Assembly (NCBI RefSeq): GCF_900156155.1
Contig: NZ_FTMD01000008.1
Coordinates: forward strand, 124,001 to 188,000
DNA: 64,000 nt
Source of the DNA: Aromatoleum tolulyticum
Lineage (GTDB): Bacteria > Pseudomonadota > Gammaproteobacteria > Burkholderiales > Rhodocyclaceae
Direction: 5' to 3'
Positions 9,304 to 17,674 of the stretch are shown piece after piece (position 1 is the first letter of the stretch; each line of letters opens with the position of its first letter). The position numbers and the translations under genes were made by a program. The notes beneath the pieces are model-generated. The model was not told the origin of the DNA. It was given only the letters and a program-made list of their open reading frames with translations, and did no database searches.

Positions 9304-9960
9304 TTATGCGTCGCGGGGGGCGGCCGGGAATTCGGGCGGTGCCGGCTCCTTGCCCATGATGTAGCTGTGGGTGCGGCGCAGCTGGTCGGTCGAGAGGTCG
9401 GCGAGGGACTCGAGGCTGAAGTTCTTGCGGATGTAGGACTTGTAGGCGTCGGCGTCACCGAGCTGGTTCTTGCAGCGGGCCTTGATGGCGCTGATTCTCG
9501 AGCGCCGCCAGTCGTCGTCCTTCGACGGCGCCGAGGGCATGGCGCGGAGCTTGGCCATTTCCTGCTTGATGAACTTGACGACCAGGTCGAAGCGCTCGGC
9601 GGGAATGAGGTGGTACGAGGTGACGCCGGCCTTGCGGTTGATGCGGATCCACGCGGCAGCGTCGGTCAACGGCGCACGCTTGATGCTGTTGTGCAAGGCG
9701 ATCCAGTCGATGCGCAGCGCGTTGATGCGGGCCTTCTGCTCCTCGGTAACGACCCCGTCGCCGGGCGTGACGACAACGCGAGGCCGTGGTGGCCGCGCCA
9801 CGGTGTAGTTGTTTACGTCGCCGCCCACGATCTGCCCGCTGACCGCGCCATTGACGGTGATCTGCACGGACTTTGCAGCGGCTGACCTGCGCCGTGGAGC
9901 GGGCGTCGCGCCCGCCTTGAAGAGCTGCAGGATCTGTGCGGTTTTTTCTTCTTCCGACAT
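9304..9960 (-). CDS. phage protein with ORF6C-like region, second gene of repressor operon
   Basis: 218 residues. Residues about 30-55 carry the glycine/asparagine pattern 'VNGAVSGQIVGGDVNNYTV', seen in many phage regulators. The middle part, with 'GVTSYHLIPAERFDLVVKF' near residue 115, resembles the ORF6C domain found in phage antirepressor-like proteins. It lies 23 bases downstream of the repressor in the same direction, so it is expressed in the lysogen. A role in repressor function, immunity or lysogeny maintenance is an inference from position; no enzymatic motif is visible. Confidence 0.6.
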   Translation of the reverse strand: MSEEEKTAQILQLFKAGATPAPRRRSAAAKSVQITVNGAVSGQIVGGDVNNYTVARPPRPRVVVTPGDGVVTEEQKARINALRIDWIALHNSIKRAPLTDAAAWIRINRKAGVTSYHLIPAERFDLVVKFIKQEMAKLRAMPSAPSKDDDWRRSRISAIKARCKNQLGDADAYKSYIRKNFSLESLADLSTDQLRRTHSYIMGKEPAPPEFPAAPRDA

Positions 9961-9983
9961 ACGTTCCCCTGAAGATGCGGCGC

Positions 9984-10496
9984 TCAGGCCGCAGATTTGA
10001 CGAGTTTGAGCACCCGGTCGCGGGTGATGGACGGTTCCTGGTAGAGGTCGTAGACGGCCAGCACCAGCTCGGCCTTCTTGTCGGGCGCCATGACGCGCCG
10101 CGTGGCGGCGAGCCCCTCTTCGACCGTGGCGAGCGCGAGCTGCAGGCGCCCCTGGTCGAGGCCGGCCGCTGGCGCGGCGCCGGCCGCGCGCAGCTCGGCG
10201 CGGGTCTTGGGCGGACGGCCCGTGGCCAGCCAGTCTATCGAGACCCCGCCGACATTAGCCATCGCTACGAGGTTCTCCAGCCCTGGCAGCTTCTCTCCCC
10301 GCAGGTAAGCGCCGAGGAGGCTGTCCGAGAACCCGCACTCCTTCGCAAACCACACTAATTTTCTGTCACCGATCGTCTCTCGAAGTCGGTCTTTGAACTG
10401 TTCCGATTCAGAAGAGCGAATCGGAACCGCCGTCGTTTTCAAATCGGAACTGTTCCGATTTTCCTTAAGTGTTGATCTTGCAGGGCTTTTAGTCAT
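9984..10496 (-). CDS. phage repressor (HTH XRE-type)
   Basis: 170 residues from the ATG at 10496, which has GGAGAGC upstream. The helix-turn-helix is near residues 45-90 ('FAKECGFSDSLLGAYLRGEK', then 'LVAMANVGGVSIDWLATGRP'), the pattern of CI/C-type repressors. No LexA-type Ser/Lys self-cleavage motif is visible, so induction by RecA cleavage is unlikely. The gene points left, away from the early operon. Its first 35 codons contain four operator half-sites, so the repressor would bind inside its own coding region as well as in front of it. The N-terminal 35 residues look poorly structured and could be present only because the operators sit there. Confidence 0.85.
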   Translation of the reverse strand: MTKSPARSTLKENRNSSDLKTTAVPIRSSESEQFKDRLRETIGDRKLVWFAKECGFSDSLLGAYLRGEKLPGLENLVAMANVGGVSIDWLATGRPPKTRAELRAAGAAPAAGLDQGRLQLALATVEEGLAATRRVMAPDKKAELVLAVYDLYQEPSITRDRVLKLVKSAA

Positions 10497-10532
10497 TTTT
10501 GCTCTCCGCTACAAAAAAGCGGAAATCGGAAC
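10400..10532. promoter_or_regulatory. operator array, five ATCGGAAC half-sites
   Basis: Half-sites lie at 10400-10409 (GTTCCGATTC), 10418-10427 (GAATCGGAAC), 10441-10450 (AAATCGGAAC), 10452-10461 (GTTCCGATTT) and 10523-10532 (AAATCGGAAC). The middle pair forms a perfect 10-bp inverted repeat with a 1-base centre. The first pair is inverted with an 8-base spacer. The single distal copy lies between the repressor start and the early promoter. Together they fit repressor operators controlling both directions. Confidence 0.75.
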
Positions 10533-10544
10533 GCTCAATGGTGG

Positions 10545-10573
10545 TTGACAGACACCACTATAGAGCGAATAAT
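10545..10573 (+). promoter_or_regulatory. early promoter of the prophage
   Basis: A perfect TTGACA (10545-10550), a 17-base spacer and AATAAT (10568-10573, five of six) precede the first early gene by 38 bases. The distal operator half-site ends 12 bases upstream of the -35 box. Confidence 0.75.
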
Positions 10574-10611
10574 TCAACACAACGAAACGAAACCTAACGG
10601 AAGGATAAGCG

Positions 10612-10875
10612 ATGGCGGCAGCTGTTCCAAAAGGAAAACGCGTGCGCTCGCTCAAGGAAGCGAGGGAGGCGTTTCACCGCTCCGGCAAGACGGTGGTGGC
10701 GTGGGCGAAGGAGAACGGCTTCACCCCGGCGCTGGTGTACATGGTGTTGTCGGGGCAGCGCCGCGGGTTGCGCGGGCAGAGCCACCGCATTGCGGTGAAG
10801 CTCGGCATCAAGAACGGCGTGATCGATGAGGCGCCGGTTTTTTCACACGAGGAGAAAGACGATGGAACTGAATGA
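10612..10875 (+). CDS. small early phage DNA-binding protein (Ner-like position)
   Basis: 87 residues, basic at the N-terminus, with a helix-turn-helix-like stretch 'TVVAWAKENGFTPALVYMVL' (residues about 24-43) and a following basic segment 'SGQRRGLRGQSHRIAVKLG'. It is the first gene of the early operon, with AAGGA ahead of the ATG. In Mu-type phages this position holds Ner, which turns down early and repressor transcription, and the fold signature suits that role. Identity with Ner itself is not shown by sequence; a small Cro-like regulator is the safe call. Confidence 0.65.
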   Translation: MAAAVPKGKRVRSLKEAREAFHRSGKTVVAWAKENGFTPALVYMVLSGQRRGLRGQSHRIAVKLGIKNGVIDEAPVFSHEEKDDGTE

Positions 10876-11671
10876 ACTGCGGGTGGATGTGATTCGGCTA
10901 TGCGAGCGGGCGGTGTACGCCGGGTGGGGTTTGCATGTGCTGCGCGCGCTGTGGGCGATGGCAGAGCAGCCGGTGCCGGAAAAAGAAGAGGATCGGCTGA
11001 ACCTGCCGATGCAGAGCGTGAGCTACGAGGCGTTGTGCCTGCGCCTGAATGGCTACATGCGGCTGGCGGCGGTGGATAGCCTGGCCAACCTTTCCGACGC
11101 GGATAGGGTGAAGGTTGGCGGCGTGATCCTGCTGGCGATGGCGAACCGCATTTTTCTGCCGCACGTGCCGGCCGAGCACGCGGCACGCCAGCCGACCGAG
11201 GCGCTGCTGGGGCATTTTTCGGCGTGGCTGGTGGACGGCGCGCCGGCGGAGCAGTACGTGGCGGAAGCCTACCGCTACCGCAGCCGCTTCGGCACGACCG
11301 TCACGGCGATCCGCACGGACCCGGAGTACGAGGAGCTGTTCGACGCCATGCCGTCGGCAGGGCTGGACTACGCGATGGGCGAGGGGCACTGGGATTTGTC
11401 GAGCCACTGGCACGGTTTCGGACGCTTTCTGGCGGCGCAGGGAGCCGACTGGCAGGCGCTGAGAGTGCTGGAGCAAAAGGCCGACGGTGTCGAGTTCGTC
11501 AGCGATGACGAATATGGCAACGACGAGGCGCATGCCGCGCTGCTCGGCCTGCTCGACGCGCAGCGCGATGGCTACGTCGATGTGGCGTTGAAGCCGCATG
11601 ACGCGGCGCTGGCGGAGCTGGTGGACGGGGTGCTGGCAACGCTGCGCCGCGAGCCAGCGCGAGCCGCGTGA
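10862..11671 (+). CDS. early phage protein of unknown function
   Basis: 269 residues from the ATG at 10862, chosen because GAGGAGAAAG lies just before it; the start overlaps the previous gene by 14 bases. The protein is acidic and mostly helical by composition ('ELRVDVIRLCERAVYAGWGL'), with no membrane segment and no recognised catalytic motif. It lies between the Ner-like gene and the transposase, a variable early position in B3-like phages. Translational coupling places it in the replication/transposition operon. I do not recognise its family. Confidence 0.7.
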   Translation: MELNELRVDVIRLCERAVYAGWGLHVLRALWAMAEQPVPEKEEDRLNLPMQSVSYEALCLRLNGYMRLAAVDSLANLSDADRVKVGGVILLAMANRIFLPHVPAEHAARQPTEALLGHFSAWLVDGAPAEQYVAEAYRYRSRFGTTVTAIRTDPEYEELFDAMPSAGLDYAMGEGHWDLSSHWHGFGRFLAAQGADWQALRVLEQKADGVEFVSDDEYGNDEAHAALLGLLDAQRDGYVDVALKPHDAALAELVDGVLATLRREPARAA

Positions 11672-11705
11672 TCAAACAACCCAAGACCGTGACCGGAGAG
11701 TAGGC

Positions 11706-13841
11706 ATGCTTGACCCGCACAAGGGCTGGTACAGCGCGCAGGAGCTGGCGGGGCTGCCGGGGATGCCGACGACGGATCGCGGCGTGAAGAAGGCTGCCCA
11801 AAAAAATTTGTGGGCTAGTCGCTCAAAAGAGCGAGGCAAGGGCCTCGAATACGCCCTGACCGCCCTGCCGGCCGAAACGCAGCAGCATCTCCTCGGGCTG
11901 GTGCTGGACCAGTCGGCGGCGGCGAAGGCGCCGGCCCTGCCCGCCCCGGCGCGCCAGAACCTGCCGGCGGTGCAGGCGCCGGGGGAAGTGGTGACGGTGC
12001 GCGGACAGGTGCGCAAGGCCGCCGGCGAGCAGCTCGACGACTGGGGGCGCCGCTACCAGGAGGCGGCGCTGATCCTGTGCCGTGCAGTGGAGGCGGCGAT
12101 GGCGGCGGCGGACTGTTCGGTGAAGCGGGCGTGCACGGAGCTGGCTGAGCGGCTGGTGAGCGGCGAGGCGCGCATCGAGCTGCAGGACGCGGCGCTGAAA
12201 ACCTACCTCAAGCCGCGCAAGACGGGCGGGCCGCTGGGCGGGGTGACGGCGCAGCTCGGGCGGCTGCAGCGGATGATGGCCTTCTACGAGCAGGGGCGGC
12301 TGGCCGGGGACGTGGGGCTGTACCTGGTGCCGGGCAAGCGCGAGAAGACGGGGCACGACCCGGTGCATGTGATGGCCTTCCTGATCTTCTTCTGCGTGCC
12401 GACGCGCCCGCCGGTGGCCGATGTGCACCGCAAGATTGTGCCGTACCTGGCCGAACGCGGGATCGAGGCGCCGAGCTATGCGACGGCGGTGCGCATCGAG
12501 CAGAGCCTGCCGGTAACGGTGAAGTACCGCGGCCGCATGACGGGCAGCGAGTGGCGGGCGCTGCGGCCGTACGTCGAGCGCGACGTGTCGATGTTCAAGA
12601 GTAACGACATCTGGGTGGGCGACGGCCACAGCTTCAAGGCGAAGGTGCAGCACCCGATCCACGGCCAGCCTTTCACGCCGGAGATCACGGTGATCATCGA
12701 CTGGGTGAGCCGCAAGATCGTGGGCTGGAGTGTGGCGCTGGCGGAGTCGACGGTGGCGGTGTCGGACGCCTTCCGCCATGCGCAGTCGGTGACCCGCGCC
12801 CGGCCGCTGGTCTATTACAGCGACAACGGCAGCGGGCAGACGGGCAAGCGGCTCGATTGCCCGGTGGCGGGCACGCTGGCGCGCCAGGGCATTGCGCACG
12901 AGACGGGCATCCCGGGCAACCCGCAGGCGCGCGGGATCATCGAGCGGCTGTGGCAGGTGACGTTCATCCCGCTGGCACGCGAGTACCCGACCTGCACGTG
13001 GCGCGGGGCGGACGAAAACGCGACCACGAAGATGCTGAAGCTCCTGAACCGCAAGGATCAGGGGGGCGTGCGCATCCCGAGCTTCCGCCAATTGCTGGAT
13101 GACGTGGCGCGCGTGGTCGATGAGTACAACCTGCACCACGCGCATCGGGAGCTGAACGGCAACACCCCGGAGGACGAGTATCAGGCACGGCTGGACCGCG
13201 ATTCGATCGTGTTCGGCCCGACGGATGCGGAGCTGGCGGCGCTGTGGCTGCCGGAGGTGGTGCGGGTGCCGCAGCGCGGCCGCGTGAGCCTGTTCGGCAA
13301 CGCGTACTGCAAGGCCGATCTGGTGGAGCTGCTGCCCGAGGGGGCGAAGGTGCGGGTGCGCTATGACCTGCACGACGCGAGCACGGTGCAGATCCTGACG
13401 ATGGAAGGGGTGTTTCTGGGCGTGGCCGACTGGGAAAGCCACAGGGAAGCGGCCTTCCCGGTGCCGGAGATGGACCGGCTGCGGGCAGCGCGGGCGGCCG
13501 GCAAGACGCGGCGTGGCGAACGGATCATCGCCGAGGCGCAGGCAGAGCTGGGCGAGGTGTTCGACCTGACGCCGATGGTGCCGGCCGCGCCAATTGACCT
13601 GGTGGGGGCGATCAGCGACGAGGAGCTGGCGGCGATGGAAGCGCGCCGGCCGCAGGGCGAGGCGTTGCCGGACCTGCTGGCGCTGGCCGACGAGGCGCCC
13701 GAGGCGCCCGACGAGATCCCGGCCGCGACGATGGATTACCTGCAGATGGCGACCTGGCTGGCGGGCGACGCGCTGGACGCGGACGCCGACGAGGACGGGC
13801 CGGCCGATCAGGCCCCCAGAAAAGACAAGGCCGCCGGGTAG
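11706..13841 (+). CDS. DDE transposase A (MuA-like)
   Basis: 711 residues from the ATG at 11706, which has GGAG upstream; the frame is open earlier but not protein-like. An N-terminal Mu-type DNA-binding winged helix is visible ('GWYSAQELAGLPGMPTTDRG', about residues 6-25). The RNase-H-like catalytic core carries D306 ('WVGDGHS'), D373 ('YYSDNGS') and E413 ('GIIERLW'), a complete DDE triad, with the following 'NGNTPEDEY' typical of the family. A beta-barrel and a C-terminal acidic tail follow. The enzyme nicks the phage ends and joins them to target DNA for both integration and replicative transposition. It works with the ATPase encoded next. Confidence 0.97.
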   Translation: MLDPHKGWYSAQELAGLPGMPTTDRGVKKAAQKNLWASRSKERGKGLEYALTALPAETQQHLLGLVLDQSAAAKAPALPAPARQNLPAVQAPGEVVTVRGQVRKAAGEQLDDWGRRYQEAALILCRAVEAAMAAADCSVKRACTELAERLVSGEARIELQDAALKTYLKPRKTGGPLGGVTAQLGRLQRMMAFYEQGRLAGDVGLYLVPGKREKTGHDPVHVMAFLIFFCVPTRPPVADVHRKIVPYLAERGIEAPSYATAVRIEQSLPVTVKYRGRMTGSEWRALRPYVERDVSMFKSNDIWVGDGHSFKAKVQHPIHGQPFTPEITVIIDWVSRKIVGWSVALAESTVAVSDAFRHAQSVTRARPLVYYSDNGSGQTGKRLDCPVAGTLARQGIAHETGIPGNPQARGIIERLWQVTFIPLAREYPTCTWRGADENATTKMLKLLNRKDQGGVRIPSFRQLLDDVARVVDEYNLHHAHRELNGNTPEDEYQARLDRDSIVFGPTDAELAALWLPEVVRVPQRGRVSLFGNAYCKADLVELLPEGAKVRVRYDLHDASTVQILTMEGVFLGVADWESHREAAFPVPEMDRLRAARAAGKTRRGERIIAEAQAELGEVFDLTPMVPAAPIDLVGAISDEELAAMEARRPQGEALPDLLALADEAPEAPDEIPAATMDYLQMATWLAGDALDADADEDGPADQAPRKDKAAG

Positions 13842-13902
13842 CGGCAACCCCCGACGGCCGATTTCGGAACACGACTTCGAAACACAACACAAGGGAGCTT
13901 AC

Positions 13903-14679
13903 ATGAAACACCTGTTCGTGAAGACGGAGAACCACCGGCGCTTTCTGGCATCGGTGTCGATGCTGGAGAACCGCGGGGCGATCGAGCGCTGCCTGCTGCC
14001 GGTGAAGGGTAAGCCGGGCGTGGGCAAGACGCGTGTGGTGGACAACTGGGGCAGCGCGGTGGATGCGGTGTTCCTGGAAGGGATTCCGGGCATGAGCCTG
14101 CGCTACCTGAAGGATGCGTTGAAGGCCGAGACGGGCGTGAAGGAGCGCTCGGGGTTCGCGGAGTTCCTGGCGCTGGTGGAGTTCTTCAAGAACGAGCACG
14201 GTGCGCCGCGCCCGATCATCCTCGACGAGTGCCAGCACGGCTTTCACAACAAGGCCGAGTGCATCGAGTACCTGCGCCGGCTGGCGGAGAAGGCGGGGAC
14301 GATCCTGGTGCTGGTGTGCCACACGAGCGAGAGCTACCTGCTCGACAGGTACGACCACATCAAGACGCGCATCGGCTGCGTGTGCGAGTTGCTGCCGCCG
14401 AGCCTGGAAGACTCGGCCCTGTATGCCCGCGAGCAGTGCGAGGTGGGGCTGGACGATGCGCTGATTGCCGAGGTGCACAAGCAGAGCGGCGCGCGCTACC
14501 GATTGATCTCGGACGCGCTGGCGAACCTCGAGCGTATCGCGGAGAAGCTGGGCAAGCGCTCGCTGGTGCTCGCCGACGTGCAGGGCCTGCCGTTGTGCCA
14601 GGACTGGGAGCGCGCGCTGAAGGCGGCGCCCAAGCGTGCCGCGGCGCCGCTCCACCTCGCGCACGGGGGTAAGAAGTGA
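13903..14679 (+). CDS. AAA+ ATPase, transposition target-selection protein (MuB-like)
   Basis: 258 residues from the ATG at 13903; AAGGGAG precedes it. Walker A is 'GKPGVGKT' at 36-43 and Walker B 'IILDEC' at about 105-110, followed by the sensor region 'ILVLVCHTSE'. MuB-type proteins polymerise on target DNA with ATP, stimulate the transposase and steer insertion away from occupied DNA. The gene follows the transposase by 61 bases and overlaps the next gene by four. A TniB-like relationship is equally compatible with the motifs; the function would be the same. Confidence 0.93.
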   Translation: MKHLFVKTENHRRFLASVSMLENRGAIERCLLPVKGKPGVGKTRVVDNWGSAVDAVFLEGIPGMSLRYLKDALKAETGVKERSGFAEFLALVEFFKNEHGAPRPIILDECQHGFHNKAECIEYLRRLAEKAGTILVLVCHTSESYLLDRYDHIKTRIGCVCELLPPSLEDSALYAREQCEVGLDDALIAEVHKQSGARYRLISDALANLERIAEKLGKRSLVLADVQGLPLCQDWERALKAAPKRAAAPLHLAHGGKK

Positions 14680-15245
14680 GCGTGAGTGCACAAGCCGTAT
14701 TGGTGGAGATCGTGCGCGGCACGGTGCAGCTGCCGGCGATCGCCGCGGCGGTGGGCGGCGGCAGCAAGGCCGTGGTGATGGCGGTGCAGCGCCTTAAGCG
14801 GCGCGGGCTGGTGACGGCAGTGGCAACCGGCGAATACGCCCCGACCGAGGCCGGTCGGATGTTTCTGGCCGAGGGCCGGCAGGTGGCAAGCGGGCAGGGA
14901 AAGCGCCTGCACACGCGGACGCGAGGGCTGCGCCAGCGGGTGTGGTGGGTGCTGCGCGCGCGCGGCACGGTGAGCCTGCCCGACCTGCTGTCGACGCTGT
15001 CGGACGGCAGCGAGCGGGATGCCTGCGCGAACCTGTCGGCGTACCTGCGGGCGCTGGAACGGGCGGGGTTTGTCGCGGTGCTGGAGCAGCGCCACCCTGG
15101 TCACACGCCCACCAGCAACGGGTACAAGCGTTACAGGCTGGTGCGCAATAACGGCCGGCAGGCGCCGGTGGTGCGGCAGGCGCACGGCGTGGTGTTCGAC
15201 CCGAACAGCGGGGAGACGTTTGCGATCAGGCGGGGCGCGGCATGA
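14676..15245 (+). CDS. early phage protein with winged-helix regions
   Basis: 189 residues starting at GTG 14676, which overlaps the ATPase stop (GTGA). Two winged-helix-like halves are visible: 'VLVEIVRGTVQLPAIAAAVG' with 'AVQRLKRRGLVTAV' (residues about 6-55), and 'LRARGTVSLPDLLSTLSDG' with 'LRALERAGFVAVLEQR' (about 90-135). Such duplicated wing folds suggest DNA binding by an early regulator or replication accessory. The gene is part of a tight chain of overlapping starts and stops from 13.9 to 17.0 kb. The biological role is not known. Confidence 0.7.
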   Translation: MSVSAQAVLVEIVRGTVQLPAIAAAVGGGSKAVVMAVQRLKRRGLVTAVATGEYAPTEAGRMFLAEGRQVASGQGKRLHTRTRGLRQRVWWVLRARGTVSLPDLLSTLSDGSERDACANLSAYLRALERAGFVAVLEQRHPGHTPTSNGYKRYRLVRNNGRQAPVVRQAHGVVFDPNSGETFAIRRGAA

Positions 15246-15556
15246 GTCCCGCGCAGGTGCTGCTGCGCGCCCAAAGGGCCGCGGGCAAGACGCTGACGCA
15301 GATCGCCGCTGAGATCGGCTACAGCCGCACCGCGGTGTCGCTGTACCAGGGCGGCAAGTACGACCGCGACGCGGCGCGCCTCGAGGCGGCAATCGTGCGG
15401 GCGTATGACCGGCGCGTGTGCCCGCACTTGGGCGAGTCGGTGGAGCCGGAGCTGTGCGTGCGCAAGGCGCTGGCGCCCAAACCTTTCGGCGGCTCGGCCC
15501 GCCTCACCTGGTGGATGCGCTGCCAAGGCTGCGCCCATCGTCCGGAGGAATCATGA
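15242..15556 (+). CDS. small HTH protein with C-terminal cysteines
   Basis: 104 residues, ATG overlapping the previous stop by four bases. The N-terminal half is a helix-turn-helix: 'KTLTQIAAEIGYSRTAVSLY' (residues about 15-34). The C-terminal half has three spaced cysteines ('RVCPHLGE', 'MRCQGCAH') that could bind zinc. This is a probable transcription or replication regulator in the early operon; the target is unknown. The layout resembles small phage XRE-type regulators fused to a metal-binding tail. Confidence 0.7.
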   Translation: MSPAQVLLRAQRAAGKTLTQIAAEIGYSRTAVSLYQGGKYDRDAARLEAAIVRAYDRRVCPHLGESVEPELCVRKALAPKPFGGSARLTWWMRCQGCAHRPEES

Positions 15557-15783
15557 ACCTGACCGAGTTTTGCGAAAAGCGCCTTCTGCCCGTGGTGCTG
15601 GCGTTTGCCTGCGGCGTGCTGGTGATGGACGTGGCCGACGCCCGACGCGTGGAGGAAGCCCGGTCGCAGGCACAACGTGCGGTGGATCTCGCCGTGCAGT
15701 TCCGCGCGCTGTGCGGCGATGAGGAGCCGGCAGAGGAAGTGGCGTTCGTTGATCCGGTGCAGTTGCAGGGGGCGACGCGATGA
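15553..15783 (+). CDS. small early protein with one hydrophobic segment
   Basis: 76 residues from the ATG at 15553, which has a strong GGAGGA site and overlaps the previous stop by four bases. Residues about 8-24 ('KRLLPVVLAFACGVLVM') could span the membrane, followed by a charged helix. The upstream open frame is the shadow of the preceding gene. Function unknown; small early membrane proteins in phages often act on the host envelope or in superinfection exclusion, but nothing here proves it. Confidence 0.6.
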   Translation: MNLTEFCEKRLLPVVLAFACGVLVMDVADARRVEEARSQAQRAVDLAVQFRALCGDEEPAEEVAFVDPVQLQGATR

Positions 15784-16034
15784 AGGCCGATAGCTATGGC
15801 ACCCCGACCGAGCAGGCGCGGTACCGGATGGGCTGGATGACGCCGACGGAGCGCAAGAAGGACGGGCAGCAAAACCGTTGTGCTACCTGCCGCTACTTCC
15901 ATTTCGAGACGGTGACCAGTGGCTGGGGCGGAGTGAACCTGAAGGCGCGTTGCGGTCATCCGATGGCCGCGGGTGAAACGGGGCACGCGACCAGGGAAAA
16001 CGCCGTGTGCGCCAAGTGGGAGATCAAGGCATGA
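15780..16034 (+). CDS. small zinc-binding-like early protein
   Basis: 84 residues, ATG overlapping the previous stop by four bases. Cysteines in 'NRCATCRYFHF' (about residues 37-47), 'ARCGHPMA' and 'NAVCAKWE' form a C-x2-C ... C-x-H ... C pattern that suggests a zinc site. Similar short Cys-rich proteins recur in early operons of transposable phages. The molecular function is unknown. Confidence 0.65.
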   Translation: MKADSYGTPTEQARYRMGWMTPTERKKDGQQNRCATCRYFHFETVTSGWGGVNLKARCGHPMAAGETGHATRENAVCAKWEIKA

Positions 16035-17038
16035 CCACGCCTGCTGATCTTCACGGCCGCATCCTCGCCAGGATCGCCAAGTCGACCGGTCAGCGCCCGT
16101 CGCGCGCGGCCGACGTGCTGGCGATGGTCGGCGGTGCCGAGCCGGGCTTCTGGGCCGCGGTGGAGCAGCTGTACCGCGAGCGGCGCATCAACACCGCGCA
16201 CATCCAGAAGAAGGGCGACCCGGAACCGTGGCTGGCGCTCTGGCCGACCGGGCTGCCACCGAGCAGCTCCGGCTGGACGAGCAACAGTCATACCGCGCTG
16301 TTCGTGAAGCCGCGGGCGGATGACCTGTTTCAGGCCTTTGCACCGCGCAGCGCCCCGAAACCCGCCGTTGCGCCGAAGCCGGCGCCGGCCAAGAAAACCG
16401 AAACAAAAAAGGAGCCCGTTATGGATACCCCCACCAACGCCCGCCGCGCTCATGGAACGCTGCAGGCCGAGCTTGCGAAACACCTAACCGGCGTGAGCAA
16501 GGCCGACTCGTGGCGCGTTTCGCAGCTTGCAGAAAAGATGTTCGACGACCCGCAGAACATCCGCTTCGCCCTGAAGGCCTTGGTCGCCAAGGGAGAACTG
16601 GCCGTGATCGAGGTCCAGAACGGCGGCCGGACGGCGGCGGCGTACTACGACCCGGCGACGGAGCCAGCCCCGGAGGCGGCGCCTGCCTCACTGCCGGAGG
16701 AGCCGGTACCGGCTGCCGTCGTCACTGCTGCAGCCGAGGTGCTGACGACGATCGCCGAGGCGGCAGCGCCCGCGCCCGTCGAACCCGAGCCGGCCGCGAT
16801 CGCACCGACTGTGGAACGGCGCGCGCCCACCCCCTTGTATCGGGCCGGTGATCTGACGGTGATGGAAGTTGCCGAGCCGCCGGCGCCGGAGCGCGTGGAG
16901 TTCGCACTGTGGGACGACGGACGACTGACGATCGCCGCCCAGAACGAAATCCTTCTGATCCCCGCGGACGCCACCAAGCGCCTCGCGCTGCTGCTCGGCG
17001 TGCCGGGCAATCAACCTGTTTCCAACCTCGGAGCCTGA
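16031..17038 (+). CDS. early phage protein with winged-helix region and Pro/Ala-rich linkers
   Basis: 335 residues from the ATG at 16031 (ATGA overlap with the previous gene). An N-terminal helical domain (residues 1-80, 'SRAADVLAMVGGAEPGFWAA') is followed by an Ala/Pro/Lys linker (about 103-130), a second helical domain with a winged-helix look ('SWRVSQLAEKMFDDPQNIRF', about 157-176), a long Pro/Glu/Ala linker (about 205-262) and a C-terminal beta-rich piece. The modular, linker-joined form suggests a DNA-binding scaffold. No family is recognised with confidence. It ends four bases before the DUF3164 gene. Confidence 0.65.
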   Translation: MTTPADLHGRILARIAKSTGQRPSRAADVLAMVGGAEPGFWAAVEQLYRERRINTAHIQKKGDPEPWLALWPTGLPPSSSGWTSNSHTALFVKPRADDLFQAFAPRSAPKPAVAPKPAPAKKTETKKEPVMDTPTNARRAHGTLQAELAKHLTGVSKADSWRVSQLAEKMFDDPQNIRFALKALVAKGELAVIEVQNGGRTAAAYYDPATEPAPEAAPASLPEEPVPAAVVTAAAEVLTTIAEAAAPAPVEPEPAAIAPTVERRAPTPLYRAGDLTVMEVAEPPAPERVEFALWDDGRLTIAAQNEILLIPADATKRLALLLGVPGNQPVSNLGA

Positions 17039-17042
17039 ACCG

Positions 17043-17666
17043 ATGAGCACCACCGACACCGCCGTCCCGGACGGCTACATGCGCAACGCTGCCGGCCACC
17101 TCGTGCCCCGCGACCAGGTGCGCGAACAGGATCTGCTGCGCGACGAGATCGCCCGCGAACTGTCCGGACTGGCGGTCGCGCTGAACCAGCAGCTGGCCGC
17201 TTTCAAGGCGCGAGCCCTGAACGACATCGCCGACCTGGTGAAGATCGCCGGTGAGCGCTACGAGGTCACCCTGGGCGGCAAGAAGGGCAACGTCAGCATC
17301 ACGACCTACGACGGGCGCTACAAGGTGCAGAGGTCGGTCGCCGAGCGCATCACCTTCACCGAGGAGCTGGAGGCCGCCAAGGCTCTGATCAACAACTGCA
17401 TCGAGCGCTGGAGCCAGGGCGCCAACCCGCACATCCGCGCCCTGGTCGATCGCGCGTTCCGCACCGACTCGAAGGGCCAGATCAAGACTGCGGCCGTGCT
17501 TGAGCTGCTGCGGCTCGAGATCGACGACGAGGAATGGATAAGCGCGATGGAGGCCATCAAGGATTCCATCCAGAGCACCGGGACTGCGATCTATGTGCGG
17601 GTGTACGAGCGCATCGGGGACTCGGACCAGTACCGGGCGATTCCGCTAGATCTGGCGGCGGTTTGA
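17043..17666 (+). CDS. DUF3164 family phage protein
   Basis: 207 residues. The N-terminus 'VPDGYMRNAAGHLVPRDQVR' (about residues 8-27) and the middle 'EVTLGGKKGNVSITTYDGRY' are the recognisable DUF3164 signatures, a family almost confined to Mu-like phages and prophages and sometimes mislabelled as a sulfate transporter. It has no membrane segment. Its role in the early replication operon is unknown; conservation beside MuA/MuB and host-nuclease-related genes suggests DNA metabolism. Confidence 0.88.
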   Translation: MSTTDTAVPDGYMRNAAGHLVPRDQVREQDLLRDEIARELSGLAVALNQQLAAFKARALNDIADLVKIAGERYEVTLGGKKGNVSITTYDGRYKVQRSVAERITFTEELEAAKALINNCIERWSQGANPHIRALVDRAFRTDSKGQIKTAAVLELLRLEIDDEEWISAMEAIKDSIQSTGTAIYVRVYERIGDSDQYRAIPLDLAAV

Positions 17667-17674
17667 GGAGGTCC

